Positions 22,664 to 34,240 of a stretch of 64,000 nt of DNA are shown piece by piece. Origin of the DNA: Cinnamomum chago (Eukaryota > Streptophyta > Magnoliopsida > Laurales > Lauraceae); NCBI GenBank assembly GCA_038049695.1, contig CP142454.1, positions 90,542,501 to 90,606,500 of the forward strand. Direction: 5' to 3'. The first letter of the stretch is position 1; each line of letters starts with the position of its first letter. The translations under genes were made by a program, and so were the position numbers. The notes under the pieces were generated by a model. It had not been told where the DNA came from. It worked only from the letters and a program-made list of their open reading frames with translations, and did no database searches.

Positions 22664-24134
22664 TGTTGGGAAATAGGTTGGCCATTCAGATAGGTTTCAA
22701 AAACTTTTGACCCACTTGATGCAGGGATCAACTATCTAGAAGGCAACAAACCCAATCCAGGATGCATTCCCTCAAACTCATAAACCATGTACAACAACAT
22801 ATACTATCTAGAAGATAGAAAACAACACCTAAACATGCAACCACGAAATCTACAGCATACAAGGATGTTGATATACCTTTGGAGCTTTGTAGTGCTCTAA
22901 TGGAGAATTTGAGTTCTTTCTTTGATGATGAACACCTTCACTAACCAAATCAACATCTCCAACACCTTTTGATCTTCCACGCTATGTCCCGTATTAGATC
23001 TCTTTTCTCAAGAAGATGGTGGAATCTTCAAGAGAAAACCCAACTAGTAACTCTTAGGAACTAAAGGAGAAAGAGAGGAGAACTTAGAGAGGAAGAGAAC
23101 TTGTGCAACACTTGCACAAATGGGCTGGAATTGCTCATACTAATATGGACGTCCAAGAAAGGTTCTATCCCCTATTTGTAGTCCTCCATTCCACCTCTTT
23201 TCCTATTTGAAATAGAAGTTTAACTCCCATTACAAAGTAGTAACCCTTTCCCTTGCTAGTTGCCATAGAAGTCTCACTTCCACAACAATTAGTAGCTTTC
23301 TCCTTTCTAATTAAAATAGAAGTCATACTTCCATTAATAATTAGTAACTTACTATTACCACTATTAGAAGTCTCACTTCAAATAGAAATAGTAACCTTCC
23401 TATTAGAGTTCAAGTAGAATTAGTATCTTTCTAATAACTTGGGCTAGCGTGGGGACCACTAGGGATTCCTTAGAAAGCTGGCTCCAACTGGGACACGCGA
23501 CCCCACATCTCTTGTGCAATCCGGGCCCACAGTTAATTGCAAATAACTCCACTATATAAATGCAATTGTACTCCAGTCTTAGGAATATATTACAAAGAAG
23601 ACCCTAAACTTCCTCAGTACCACAAGTAGGCCCCTCCATCTATATCCATGGATCAATTGGACCTGTCCACTAAAATAGATCCATATCTTATTATCCTTGA
23701 GCCCCAATTAATTATAGTGATCATTTGGTACCGATCTAATTAACTCTTAATCGGAATGAATGCGCACTTACCAATGATAAATCCATTAATTGGCACAAGG
23801 GGATATAAAAGTTAGATTCCATCTTGACCATTGAATGTTCCCACAGCTCTATTACCACGTACCCAAATCACCGAGGTGTTGACCTACAATTGGCCTCACT
23901 CATTGGTGACTCAAAGCAAATGAATAGATAGAAACTTGAGTTCATTAATGTCTCAAGATTATGAGCCTATTGCTAGGGAATTATGAGAGCAGACCTTAAA
24001 GTAAAGACAGTGTATATAAGGTGCTTCTCATGGTCCTTCAATACATCCAATGTACCAGCACTATGATTCAGAATCTTACATTTTGATGATCGAGACAAAT
24101 CACACTATCTCATAGTGATTAAAGTGCTGCAACC

Positions 24135-24603
24135 TAAAAGTCCGGGGATCCGAACCCTAGAGGGGGGAGAATAGGGTGTGCTTCAATTATGACCAATTTT
24201 AGCCAATTTTAATTTCTTTAAAATAAACTAGTCATAAGTGATGATTTACCAAACAAGATGCGGAAGCTAACATAAGAAATCATCACAAGCATACACCATT
24301 ACATAAAGGTTTATAGTGGTTCGGCCTCAATGCCTACATCCACTACCGGCTAGTGATCCAATCACCACACCGGATTTCCACTATTTATGCTTTCCAAGAG
24401 GCTAAGCAATAACCTTTACAATGATGTTTTTCAAGGCTTAACATCAACCTATTACACTATGCTTTTCTTAGGCTAAGCAATAACCTCTTCAACCAAAAGG
24501 TTGGTTATCTCTCTAATTAGTGTCTAGAATACACTTGATGGAGATACAATTAATAGCTCATTACAATGACTCTTAATTAGGCGGATATGAAAGTGTAAAT
24601 CTA

Positions 24604-24634
<31 letters not shown>

Positions 24635-26012
24635 ATGGATGCAAAGATGAATGCACAATGTGTATGTATGATGTCCTCAATCAGTTTTTAAATGAAAGCT
24701 CATAAATGTATGCCTAAGGCTATTGAAAGTTTTAGCTGATAAAAACATTTATGATTGAGGAAAGAATGCTAATCACATGTTAAAAATAACTTGTAAAAGA
24801 TATACATAAGTATTCTAAACAAGTTGTGAAATTCTAAGAACAAAACATGTGATGCATAGGGATGTCAATCAAATTAACAATGTAGCTCAATATACGTATG
24901 CTATAAGCATAAAACATAAAAATAGGTTTGATTGAAATTAGGGGACAAATCATATGTAATTATAAAATCAACTTGAAAATGATATACCTATCAAAGCAAG
25001 GCAAGTTGTGAAAATTTAAAACAATAGTACATATGATTTGTAAAGTTGTTGAATCCAAAACATAAGAAATATTTGAAAGAGATTTTCTTATGATGAAAAA
25101 CAACCATAGATTCAACCAAGTATAGGAATCATGTTACATATAATTTCAAAGAGCTTTTCATTCACATGATTTACTTAGATATACCAATTTAAGTACTACT
25201 TGGATTGAATAAAGGTGATGCATCCAAAACAATAAATCAATTCAAAAACATATACATGTTAAGGACATAACAAATCATAGTTTACCATGCTACAAAAGAT
25301 TTACCAAAAATAAAGCAAAGCATGAAAACATATGATTAAGAAAAGTAAAGCTTACTTAGAGATTTAAATTCATTAATCCAAGCTTTAGCTTTCCTAATGA
25401 CCCCTTTCATCCCTTAGCTCATTCCCCTTTGATTCGCCTCAAAACATCTCAAGGATGGCCTAAAAATCTCTAACTTTTGGCAAAGGAATGAACTAATATT
25501 TATAGCCAAAAACAGCCCAACGGCTAGTCCCCGGTCGACCCCATGACCCCCGGGTCGACCTGGCCTTCACAACGGTCATAAAACTGACCGTTTGAAAAAG
25601 GGCCAACGGCTCTTTACCCGGTCGACCCATTGTTTGCGCGGTCGACCAGGCCTGGGACCAAAATTCCCTAAAAATGTATCTTTCAAAGTATTTTCTCTTG
25701 GGAACTTTTGGGCCACTCAATCAAGCTTGGAAACATGATTTAAATCAAACTAAGTGGTTTAAAATCATGAAACATAAAAAACCTAAAATGATTTGAAAGA
25801 TTTAAAACATAGGCTAGCTTGATTTGATAAAACTCCTTTTCAAAATAAAATGCATCCAAGATAAAAATCAAAACATGCATAAATTAAGATTTCTAACAAT
25901 GCATGTGTAAATCAAGATTTCAAGTTTTACTAAAACAATGCATGTGTAAAAATTCAAATGATGCTAGAATGATAATGCATCCATCAAATTGCAATACACA
26001 AAATCCCTAACA
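24135..26012 (-). mobile_element. 3' LTR of element C
   Basis: It runs from TAAAAGTCCGGGG (was TGAAAG) to AAAATCCCTAACA. On the minus strand it starts TGTTAGGGATTTTG like the LTRs of E. It contains a (CA)n tract at 24607-24633, the palindrome cluster at 25528-25650, and a minus-strand TATA box, TATAAATATTAG, at 25494-25505. Confidence 0.9.
25494..25650 (-). promoter_or_regulatory. Promoter block of the C 3' LTR: palindromes upstream of TATA
   Basis: On the minus strand the order is palindromes, then CTATAAATATTAG. CCGGTCGACC or CGGGTCGACC units occur near 25530, 25550, 25618 and 25637. AACGGTCA and TGACCGTT form a hairpin near 25572-25591. The 5' LTR carries a different set of units (54481-54605). 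Confidence 0.7.
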
Positions 26013-26410
26013 ATCTCCCCCTTTGCAATTTGATGGCAACTTACTCAACATTGAATTAACACACTAAGTCTTCAGCTCCCCCTAAGCTAGACAAGTCTTG
26101 AAATCTCTTGGATGCTCCTCTTAGCTTGGGCTCTTGGTCTTCATTCTTCTTGTTGCTTGGAGCTTGATCATTCTTCAAGCTTTCTTTTCATCTTTCTCTC
26201 TATGGCCAAGCATCTTCTTCAACTCCCAAGCTTTCCCTCTTCTATTAACTCTCCCCCTTTGTCCATGCACTCTCTCCCTTTGGCAAGATATGCATTCTCT
26301 CCCCCTGTAGAAGATCCTACAATATCTCCCCTTAGGAAGCTTGGACATTCTCTTCCCCTTTAGAGAACTTGAATGCCCTTTCCCCCTTTGACATTAAATT
26401 GAAAAGGTAC
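26013..26410 (-). repeat. Multiple polypurine tracts, 3' end of element C
   Basis: Complements of GGGGGAG recur at about 26015, 26080, 26246, 26297 and 26386. The tract adjoining the LTR (GCAAAGGGGGAGAT on the minus strand) is the functional PPT. A run of such tracts before the 3' LTR is a known Sirevirus signature. Confidence 0.85.
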
Positions 26411-26799
26411 CTACACACATGAAATACGGAAATTACCTTTTAGAAGCACCTGTTAACAAAAGAAATCGAAAATGAAATACATAACTGGCTATCATGTATG
26501 GAAGTAGTCTCTAAGGGTTCAAAGTCAATCCAAGGGTCAATTTGATCAAAACTAATACTTCCTATGAAGGTTTACACTCCCCCTCAATCCATTCTCTCCT
26601 TTTGTCAACATATTGACAAAGATTTAACTATTTGGCGCAAGAAGAAGATGGTTTTACCAATTGAGGGTAAACTTTCAAAGAAAGGATTAGACACATTTAA
26701 CTATAAAGCACAAAATGATCAAATTACCAAAAGAGCAAGGCCAAATAGAAAAGCAATCATGGATACCAATTGGAAAACAAAGAATACCAATTGAGATTC
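26411..26799 (-). other. Element C noncoding interval next to the polypurine tracts
   Basis: Collinear with 35900-36150 of E, including the reverse complement of TTGAGGGGGAGTGTAAACCT near 26575. The open frames here are short and not shared with E. Confidence 0.5.
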
Positions 26800-29030
26800 A
26801 AGGATAAGACTATAAAATCAATCACTCTAAAATGGAGTTATAAAGGATATAACTATTAAGATAAATCCAAATTAGAGCTATCCATGATATTATGGGGTAT
26901 ACTAAACATAGCATCAATCAATTTAACTATGAAAAACATATGCTATGAAAGTTTTGAAATCATTTCATTCAATCAATAAATATGACTATTAAGTGCAAGA
27001 TGAGTGAAATGAAATTCAAACATGAAGCCAACCTCAACTAATAACCAACCAAGATTATGAATACATAAACATGGTGGTCACGAGATTTACCTATAAGAAC
27101 AAGAGAGGTGGCAAACATGAAAATTATGATGCTAATGGAATGTGACATGGAATGAAAACATATAACTATCAAGTTCAATCTAATGTACACAAGGTCTATC
27201 ACATACACAAGATAAGACATCAATTGGATATGAAATCAATGGAAAATTATACCAAATGAAACCAATTGAATATGACAACATGATTAATAGCAAGGATGTG
27301 ACAAACACAAAATTCCATCAAGCATCATAAATGGATATTCATCACTTATAAAGATATAACTATTGAGCATAGTGATGAACAAGATAAATTGCAATGCAAA
27401 AGGATATAACTTGGTAATTGCATTCAAAGTGTCAAAATCATATGAATTCAACAACTAAGATATCCATCAAACATATAGATATACGAGGAATGGATTTCAA
27501 AGAGTTTCATATGATCAAGAACACTACTATGAAGTTGAAACATGTATAAGGATGACATCACTTAGAGAATTTACATGAATCAACATCATAACCATCCAAA
27601 AAGAAATGACTAGAAGGCATAGAGGATGGATTTGAGTTCTAGTATGGTTTCTACAAATATAATTAAGATCACAACCATACATAGAACAATTTGACATTTG
27701 CATAGAGAGGATCAATCAACACTCAAGATCTAACTCATACCATATCATCAATAAAGAATATAACTATGCAAGCACAAGAAGGTATGGAGTTAGAGGGACA
27801 TCATGGATCGCATATAGATGAAGATGGATCTATTAAGAACAATGGATTAATTCCAATTCATCTAAAATGATCCATTAACCTATCATGCAACATCTCCACT
27901 CTAGCAAATGTACTAAGCTTACAATGCAATGGGAAATGGATATGAGGATTATACCAAATGAGCTTAGCACACTAAATCACATATGTACTTTTTAGGCTCA
28001 AATGATAATAAAACAAAAGATTTTACTATAAAGCACATAAACAATCATCAATTTGCATTAATGAAAATATATACCAAGTTAGGCACAAACATGCAAATCA
28101 ATGAAACCATATCCAACCACGCAACGTAAGACATCAAAATCAATTTGCATAAAAAGAATGTAACTAAATGAGCAAATATGCAAATTGTTTGTAAAAAATA
28201 TTTCCTTCCAAATGATAAAATCATAATTAAGCACAAGGAAATAAATTCAAGGAAACTGCATCTATAAATACAACCAATAAAGCTTAGAACATGTTCCAAA
28301 GTTTTTCAAATCACTTCAATATTTAAAATTCCAACAAAGAATCATTTATAAAATTATGAACAAGCGATTTTGAAAAACATGAAGTATACTACTATAAATT
28401 TTCAATTTGTATTCTAAATATGACAATAGACACTCATACAAATTGACCACATATTTTCCATACCAAGAGATATAACTTGAAAAATCAATGGAAAACTTAA
28501 ATTGCTTCAAATCATTTGATTTACAAAAAAGATCTAATTATGACAATCATTAAATGATTTTCCAACATCAATTGATCATGAAAAATCTAGCTATGAAAGC
28601 TTTTGTAATCACAATCAATTGATCATGAATAGATATGCACTACAAGAGATAGAACTATATGAACAAAATGCAATTCCATCATGAAAATATTGCAATCAAG
28701 GGATTTTGAAAACCATGAGATATAACTTAAAAGTTCATGAAGACAAAATCAAATGATCACAAAGAAACATTGCATTTTAAGAGATGTGACTATAAAGAAA
28801 CAAAATGCAAAAGTAACATGACCAACAATTAGATATAACTAAAAAGAATAGGTTGGTCTAGAGAGGTTCAAGGCCATAAGGTTAGTCTAATAGTCTACCT
28901 TTGAAGATTCACCAAAGGTCTTGATTAGGTTGTCCTTGAGAGTTCAATTTGAGGACTCACCAACTCTTGGAGATATAACTCGAAAAAGTCTTAGAGTGGT
29001 GAAATGATACTTGGGGAAATTTCATTTTCA
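26800..29030 (-). repeat. Hairpin array of element C
   Basis: Short inverted repeats with 23-39 nt loops lie in a row: 26907-26947, 26962-27015, 27338-27379, 27636-27687, 27730-27793, 28141-28187, 28403-28445, 28454-28495 and 28771-28809. The loops carry GATATAACTAT-like sequence (AGTTATATC on the coding strand). Several arms and loop lengths are the same as in E: TTCATCACT with a 24-nt loop, and GTTCTAGTATGGTT with a 23-nt loop. No protein frame is maintained. Confidence 0.8.
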
Positions 29031-30430
29031 ATCATAGTGGAAATTGTCGCGACCCCGGAACGGATCCCGGCCCCGCGACGAGTGTTGATTTGCATTCGGT
29101 GTTGTTAATTGCTTTCCCACAGGTTCCCGCGGTGAGGATTCCCAAAGACACGCGGAATCTGACTCACACGTACACGATTGCGGAAGCGTGTAGCAAAACA
29201 CATCAAGATGAGCCCAACAAAACATTTGGGTGCCATAACAAATGATCACAAGGCATGGTATCATAGAAAGAAGCTAACAAGCATTCCCATTAATATTCAA
29301 GTTATAGAACTAATACAAAAACAAGTTAAGTTTAGTACAACCCATAAGAGACCAATAAAGGTCAATACAATCTCAAAAATAGTCAAAAGAAACCCCAAGA
29401 CTAAGGGTGACGAAACTCGAGAACCAGACCGACATCTAAATGACATCGTCGGGCTGCCACTCTCTCACGGGAGTTGGCTCACAAGCCTCCTCCTGACGCT
29501 CCTCCTCAAAGGCAACGTCTCCTGCACCTGGGCACCAATAAACAAGGGTCAAACACGACGGTTTGGCAGGTAATCAATTTAGGCCTGAACATGAACAATA
29601 ACATTTAGAGAAAACATGTGAGCAAATCTTTGGTATGAAGTACTATCAAAGTTGAGATACATTTTCAAGAGTACGAACAAAGCTGAGATACAAAATAATC
29701 TAGCATGAGTACATAATGTATATCACGAATAGTTACAATCCACAAAGAGCCCATCCTTTCTCTATCATTTATATAATGAAAAGAGCAAGCACGCACGACA
29801 AGCACGATATACATAATATAAGCACGACACGATTTCCCACAAAGACGGGAATTCCGGCCGCGGAACCGGACACGCACGATGTGTAATAAATACACGACCA
29901 GTCTGCAAACAGTCCACATGTTTAAAGACCCCCAGACAGTGGATCAAACCGAAAGGGCAGTCTAAGCTCAGTGGTGTTTACTTAATTCATGAATGCACAA
30001 AACACGCGAAGCACGATCAAACACGTCGAGATAAAAAGGGGGAAATCACTTATCACAACACGACGAGCACGACTAGCACGAGGCATAATATTTATGCAAA
30101 ACACGCTTAGGAAGTGATCCCCTTTTTTCTTGAAACAAAACTTCAAAAAAAACTTATACTTGAAATACAAAACAAGTGCACGTTTGTACTTATAGTACCA
30201 AGACGGAAATTCAAATACGAAATCTGACAAGCATGTGCTAAGGCTACAAATTGACCTTTGTGTAATTGAAACTCCAAATGTCAGAATATACAAGAATTGG
30301 TGTCCTTAGAGGTTGGGTGGCATTTCGAGGTTTCATTTACACAATGTCAAGTCAAAACCCTTAACATAGTCTAGTTTTCGGACCTCAAGAAAAATACACA
30401 AAATGGAGAGAAATCATCTTCCTGAGTCTG

Positions 30431-30651
30431 GCAGGTTCGCTCGAGCGAACCTGTCACGTTGATGACACTTCGCTCGAGCGAGACACTTCGCTCGAGCGGA
30501 CCTTACAAAGCGTAGACAGTTCGCTCGAGCGAATGTTGGCTCGAGCGAATAATAAAATGCGTTCGAACGAACGACTCGCTGCCTCGCTCCGTAGGAGACA
30601 GTGGCATGTTCGCTCGAGCGGACCCAGGGGTCGCTCGAGCGAACAGGCTGC
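30431..30651. repeat. TCGCTCGAGCGA palindrome cluster, D 3' LTR
   Basis: Units lie near 30437, 30470, 30489, 30523, 30538, 30611 and 30632. This LTR has one more unit (ACTTCGCTCGAGCGAGAC, 18 nt) than the 5' LTR of the same element. Confidence 0.9.
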
Positions 30652-30784
30652 TGCCTGAGCTCGCTGAGTGCGGAAATCCCCTTTCCTTGCACATCTTTCA
30701 CTACATTCTTCTCCTTCTTCTCATCCATCAATCACACAAAAACCCTTGAGCCTACATGCTCACCAAGGTGCATCTCCATCATTT

Positions 30785-32667
30785 TGTTAGGGATTTTGTA
30801 ATTTGCAATTTGGTGGATGCATTTGCACTTTAGCATCATTTGAATTCTCACACTTGCATTGTTTTAGAAAACCTTGAAATTTAGTTTCATACATGCATAG
30901 CTTTTAAGATTTGGAAAAGTTCTTGTTTTATGCATGTTTTGGTTTTAAACTTGGATGCATTAGTTTTGAAACCCAAACTCTTTTGAAAACCTATTTCCTT
31001 GTGCAATATATTTGGAAAATCATCTTGACAATTTAGGTTTGAACTTTGCATACATTCATCCCTTCATAATCATTTGTGTATGCATTGTTTTTGAAAAAGG
31101 AGTTTTTAGAAATCAAGCTAGCCTATGGTTTAAAGTTTCAAACCATTTTAGGCTTTGGATGTTTCATATTTTTATACATCTTTGGATGATTTAAAACATG
31201 TGAAAAAGCTTGATTTTAATGGCCCAAAATATCCCCAAAGATAATCTTCAAGAAACCCAAAAAATGGGAATTTCTGGGCAGGCCCGGTCAACCGGCCGTG
31301 TATGGCCGGTCAACCGGCCAAGAGGCCCGGTCAACCGGCCAAACTGGCGGTTAACCGGACTGCTGAGGCTTCAACGGGCATTTTTATGACCGTTGTGCTT
31401 GGCCGGTTAACCTGCCTGTCATGGCCGGTCAACCGGCCAAACTAGCCGTTGGGCAGTTTTTGGTATTTAAATGAGCTCTTTCCTTTGTCTTTGGTTGGAG
31501 ATTTTTAAGCCTTCTTTGAGGAGCTTTGAGACAAGACAAAGGGGAGGAACTAAGAGAGGCTAAAGGGTCATTAAGTAAAGCTTAAGCTTGGATCAACTAA
31601 GTTAAATCTCCAAGTAAGTTTTACTTTGATTTAATCATTTGTTATGTGCTTTGTTTGAAACTTTGGAAATTGATTTCAAGCATGATAACAATGATGTGTT
31701 GAATCCATTCTTCCCTTCATCTTTGATATTCAAGAATTGGATTCATCACTTTGTTTTCAAACCAAGTTTTGTTTTAAACTTTCTTAATCATGTTTAGTCA
31801 TAAATCTTGGATTTCTTGTATTGCATGATTATATCACTTGGTTGAAACATTGCTTGTTGTTTTCATTCATTTAAACATTAGTAAAATTAATTTGGTTTTG
31901 AAAACAACATGCACATGCATCACATGTTCTAAATTAGCCATTTTCATATAACTTGTTAGTCCTTGATTTTCATGTCATAAACAAGTTGAATTTCATACAT
32001 GTGATTTGCATAAGACTTCAATCAATCTTTTATGAGCTTTAAACTTTGAATTGCTTTAAGCAATATATTTGATTAAGCTTTCTTTTTGAACTTGATTGAA
32101 GCCATCACACACACACACACCTCATAAGCATACATCTTTGCATTCATAGAGTGTTTGTGTGAGTTTAGTTTTCACTTTCATATTAGCCTATTCAAGAGGC
32201 AATTCCATTGAGCTTAAATTGTAATCTCTTAGAGTGTTCTTTTGTTAAGACACTTTCTTTGAGAAAACTATATTTGTAAAGGTTATTGCTAAGCCTAAGA
32301 AAAGCAACTTGTAAGGTTATTGCTTAGCCTTTGAAAAGCATCTTGTAAGGTTATTGCTTAGCCTAGAAAAGCACATTGTAAGGGTTATTGCTTAGCCTAG
32401 TAAAAAGCATACTTAGTGGAATCCGGTGGGGTGTTGGAGACACAAGCCGGTAGTGGATGTAGGCACGTTGGCCGAACCACTATAAATATTGTGTTGTGGT
32501 GCATGCTTTTGTGGTGATTGTTTATTTGAGCTTCCGCATTTTTTCTTATAATCACCACTTGTGACTAGTTTAGTTTAAGAAATTAAAATTGGTCATAATT
32601 AGTCATTAGTTGTAGCTCACCCTATTCACCCCCCCCCCTCTAGGGTTAGGATCCTCGTGGACTTTCA
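30785..32667 (+). mobile_element. LTR 1 of element E
   Basis: It runs from TGTTAGGGATTTTG to CTCGTGGACTTTCA, with poly-C (10) near 32629, a CA-rich microsatellite near 32105 and the promoter block at 31281-31471. Near 31023 it has G where LTR2 and LTR3 have A. Confidence 0.93.
31281..31471 (+). promoter_or_regulatory. Palindrome enhancer-like cluster and TATA box, E LTR 1
   Basis: GGCCGGTCAACCGGCC-type units (7-bp arms GGCCGGT/ACCGGCC) occur near 31282, 31302, 31323 and 31418, with GGTTAACCGG variants near 31347 and 31402. CAACGGGCAT and ATGACCGTTG flank the middle. TATTTAAA follows at 31464-31471. The same block recurs at 37078-37268 and 42878-43068. Confidence 0.75.
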
Positions 32668-32669
32668 AT

Positions 32670-32681
32670 TGGTATCAGAGC
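32670..32681 (+). other. Primer binding site, E copy 1 (tRNA-Met type)
   Basis: TGGTATCAGAGC starts 2 nt after the LTR and matches the 3' end of plant initiator tRNA-Met, the usual copia primer. The same site is at 38470-38481 in copy 2. Confidence 0.92.
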
Positions 32682-32782
32682 CAAGTGCTCTATCCCTTAG
32701 GATCAAGTGTTTGGAACTCTTGATTAGGTGTAAAAACCTAGAGTTAAAACCCTAGAGTTGTGCTTATTTGAAAATCATTAGA

Positions 32783-34180
32783 ATGGACTCCACTAGGCTA
32801 GACTTTGTAGATTCTTCTAGACCTCTCACTCTTCCTTCTATTAGAGATTCAAACCATCAATTAAATGAATATCAATTTGACTCAAAAGAGGAAGAAAATG
32901 AGTATGATGAAGATGATCTTCAACAAGCCTACAATGAATTATATACATTATCTACAAAGCTTGATAAAAGAAACAAAAGCTTAAGAGAAGAATCTATGAA
33001 TCTAACCAAAGATCTAGCCTCTTCAAAAGATGAACTTAGAGAGAAAGAAGAAGTAATAAAATGTCTAGACTCTAAGTTCATGATCTCTTTAAATAACCTA
33101 TCCAACATTCAAGATGAACTAAAAGAATTAAAGATGGGTTATGAAAATGTCAATAAGGAAAATTTAATTCTAAGAGATCAAATAAAAAGGCAAGACAAAG
33201 ACTTTAACAATTTAGAAGCCAAGTTGATTAAAAGTAAGTTAAAAACACAAGAGCTTGGATCTAATGTTGTTAATGAACTAAAGCTTGAATTAAAACTTGC
33301 CAATGAAGAGCTAAACAATTATAAGGAAATTGAAAATGAACTTTCAAAAGTTAAAAATGAAAATTCAATCCTTATAACCAAAGTCACTCAACTTGAAAAC
33401 TATAAACAAAAGTATGAGTGCAAGTTTACCCAAAGTGAAGAGAAACTTGAAAAATTATTCAAATTGGGTAAATCTCATGGAGATAGGACGGGTCTTGGAT
33501 TTAAAAGGAATATGACTTATGACCCTAAATTCACCAACACTTTTGTGAAAGGTGAGTCCTCATTCTCTAGCACTCACACTTCTTTGCCCAAAACAAAATG
33601 TAATTATTGTGGCATTGAAGGGCATTTTACATTTGAGTGCAAACTAAGGAAAAGAAGCTATGTGTCTAAACCCATCTTTGAACTCAAGAAAGTAAAATCA
33701 AACTTGAAGGGTAAGACACTAAAAATAAAGGAAGACTCCATAAAGCTTAAACAAGTTAAACCAATTAACAAGGAGTCTCCTAAGATAGATTCTAAAAAGC
33801 TTAAACAAGTTAAACCAAGCTTAAAAGAATCTATGAACAAAAAGCTTCTCAACCTACCTCCCTTAAGTCAAAACATGAAAGAACTTTTGAAGAAAATTAC
33901 TAAGTTAAATCTAAATTTCAAAAGTCAAAGAAAGGGAGAAGAAAAGAAGAAAAGAAAAACAAATCAATCCCCTAAGAAGCAAACCCACCAACATCAAAAG
34001 ACTAATCACCAGTCTAAGCCAAATTTAGTAAAATCTAAATATCATGGTGATAAGTTTAAGTTGAAAATTTATCAAGTAAAATCTCTTTTAGTTGGTGAGG
34101 ATTCCAAAATAGACCTCAAAGTTCAACCCTCCCAAGACCTTAGGTGGATTCCTAAAGTTATCTACTTAGACAAACCTTAG
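32783..34180 (+). CDS. Truncated copia/Sirevirus-type gag, copy 1
   Basis: The 465-residue frame starts at the first ATG (MDSTRLDFVDSS) about 100 nt after the PBS. An acidic start is followed by a long coiled coil (about residues 45-220), then KFTQSEEKLEKLFKLGKSHG and RTGLGFKRNMTYDPKF as found upstream of the zinc knuckle in copia gag, then the CCHC knuckle CNYCGIEGHFTFEC (about residue 273) and a lysine-rich tail. The N-terminal UBN2-like part of normal copia gag is absent. A nucleic-acid-binding structural protein is likely. No pol follows. Confidence 0.85.
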   Translation: MDSTRLDFVDSSRPLTLPSIRDSNHQLNEYQFDSKEEENEYDEDDLQQAYNELYTLSTKLDKRNKSLREESMNLTKDLASSKDELREKEEVIKCLDSKFMISLNNLSNIQDELKELKMGYENVNKENLILRDQIKRQDKDFNNLEAKLIKSKLKTQELGSNVVNELKLELKLANEELNNYKEIENELSKVKNENSILITKVTQLENYKQKYECKFTQSEEKLEKLFKLGKSHGDRTGLGFKRNMTYDPKFTNTFVKGESSFSSTHTSLPKTKCNYCGIEGHFTFECKLRKRSYVSKPIFELKKVKSNLKGKTLKIKEDSIKLKQVKPINKESPKIDSKKLKQVKPSLKESMNKKLLNLPPLSQNMKELLKKITKLNLNFKSQRKGEEKKKRKTNQSPKKQTHQHQKTNHQSKPNLVKSKYHGDKFKLKIYQVKSLLVGEDSKIDLKVQPSQDLRWIPKVIYLDKP

Positions 34181-34240
34181 GGTCTTGAACCTTCATTGAC
34201 CAACCTATTCTTTTTAAGTTAAATCACTTTGTTGGTCATG

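Noticed and set aside
23000-24130. Possible host gene in the left part of B
   Set aside because: No sustained frame. TG..CA ends and the ATGTC duplication show it is transposon sequence.
24607-24633. (CA)n tract as a functional element
   Set aside because: Ordinary microsatellite in the Sirevirus-type LTR. Its length varies between the C LTRs and E.
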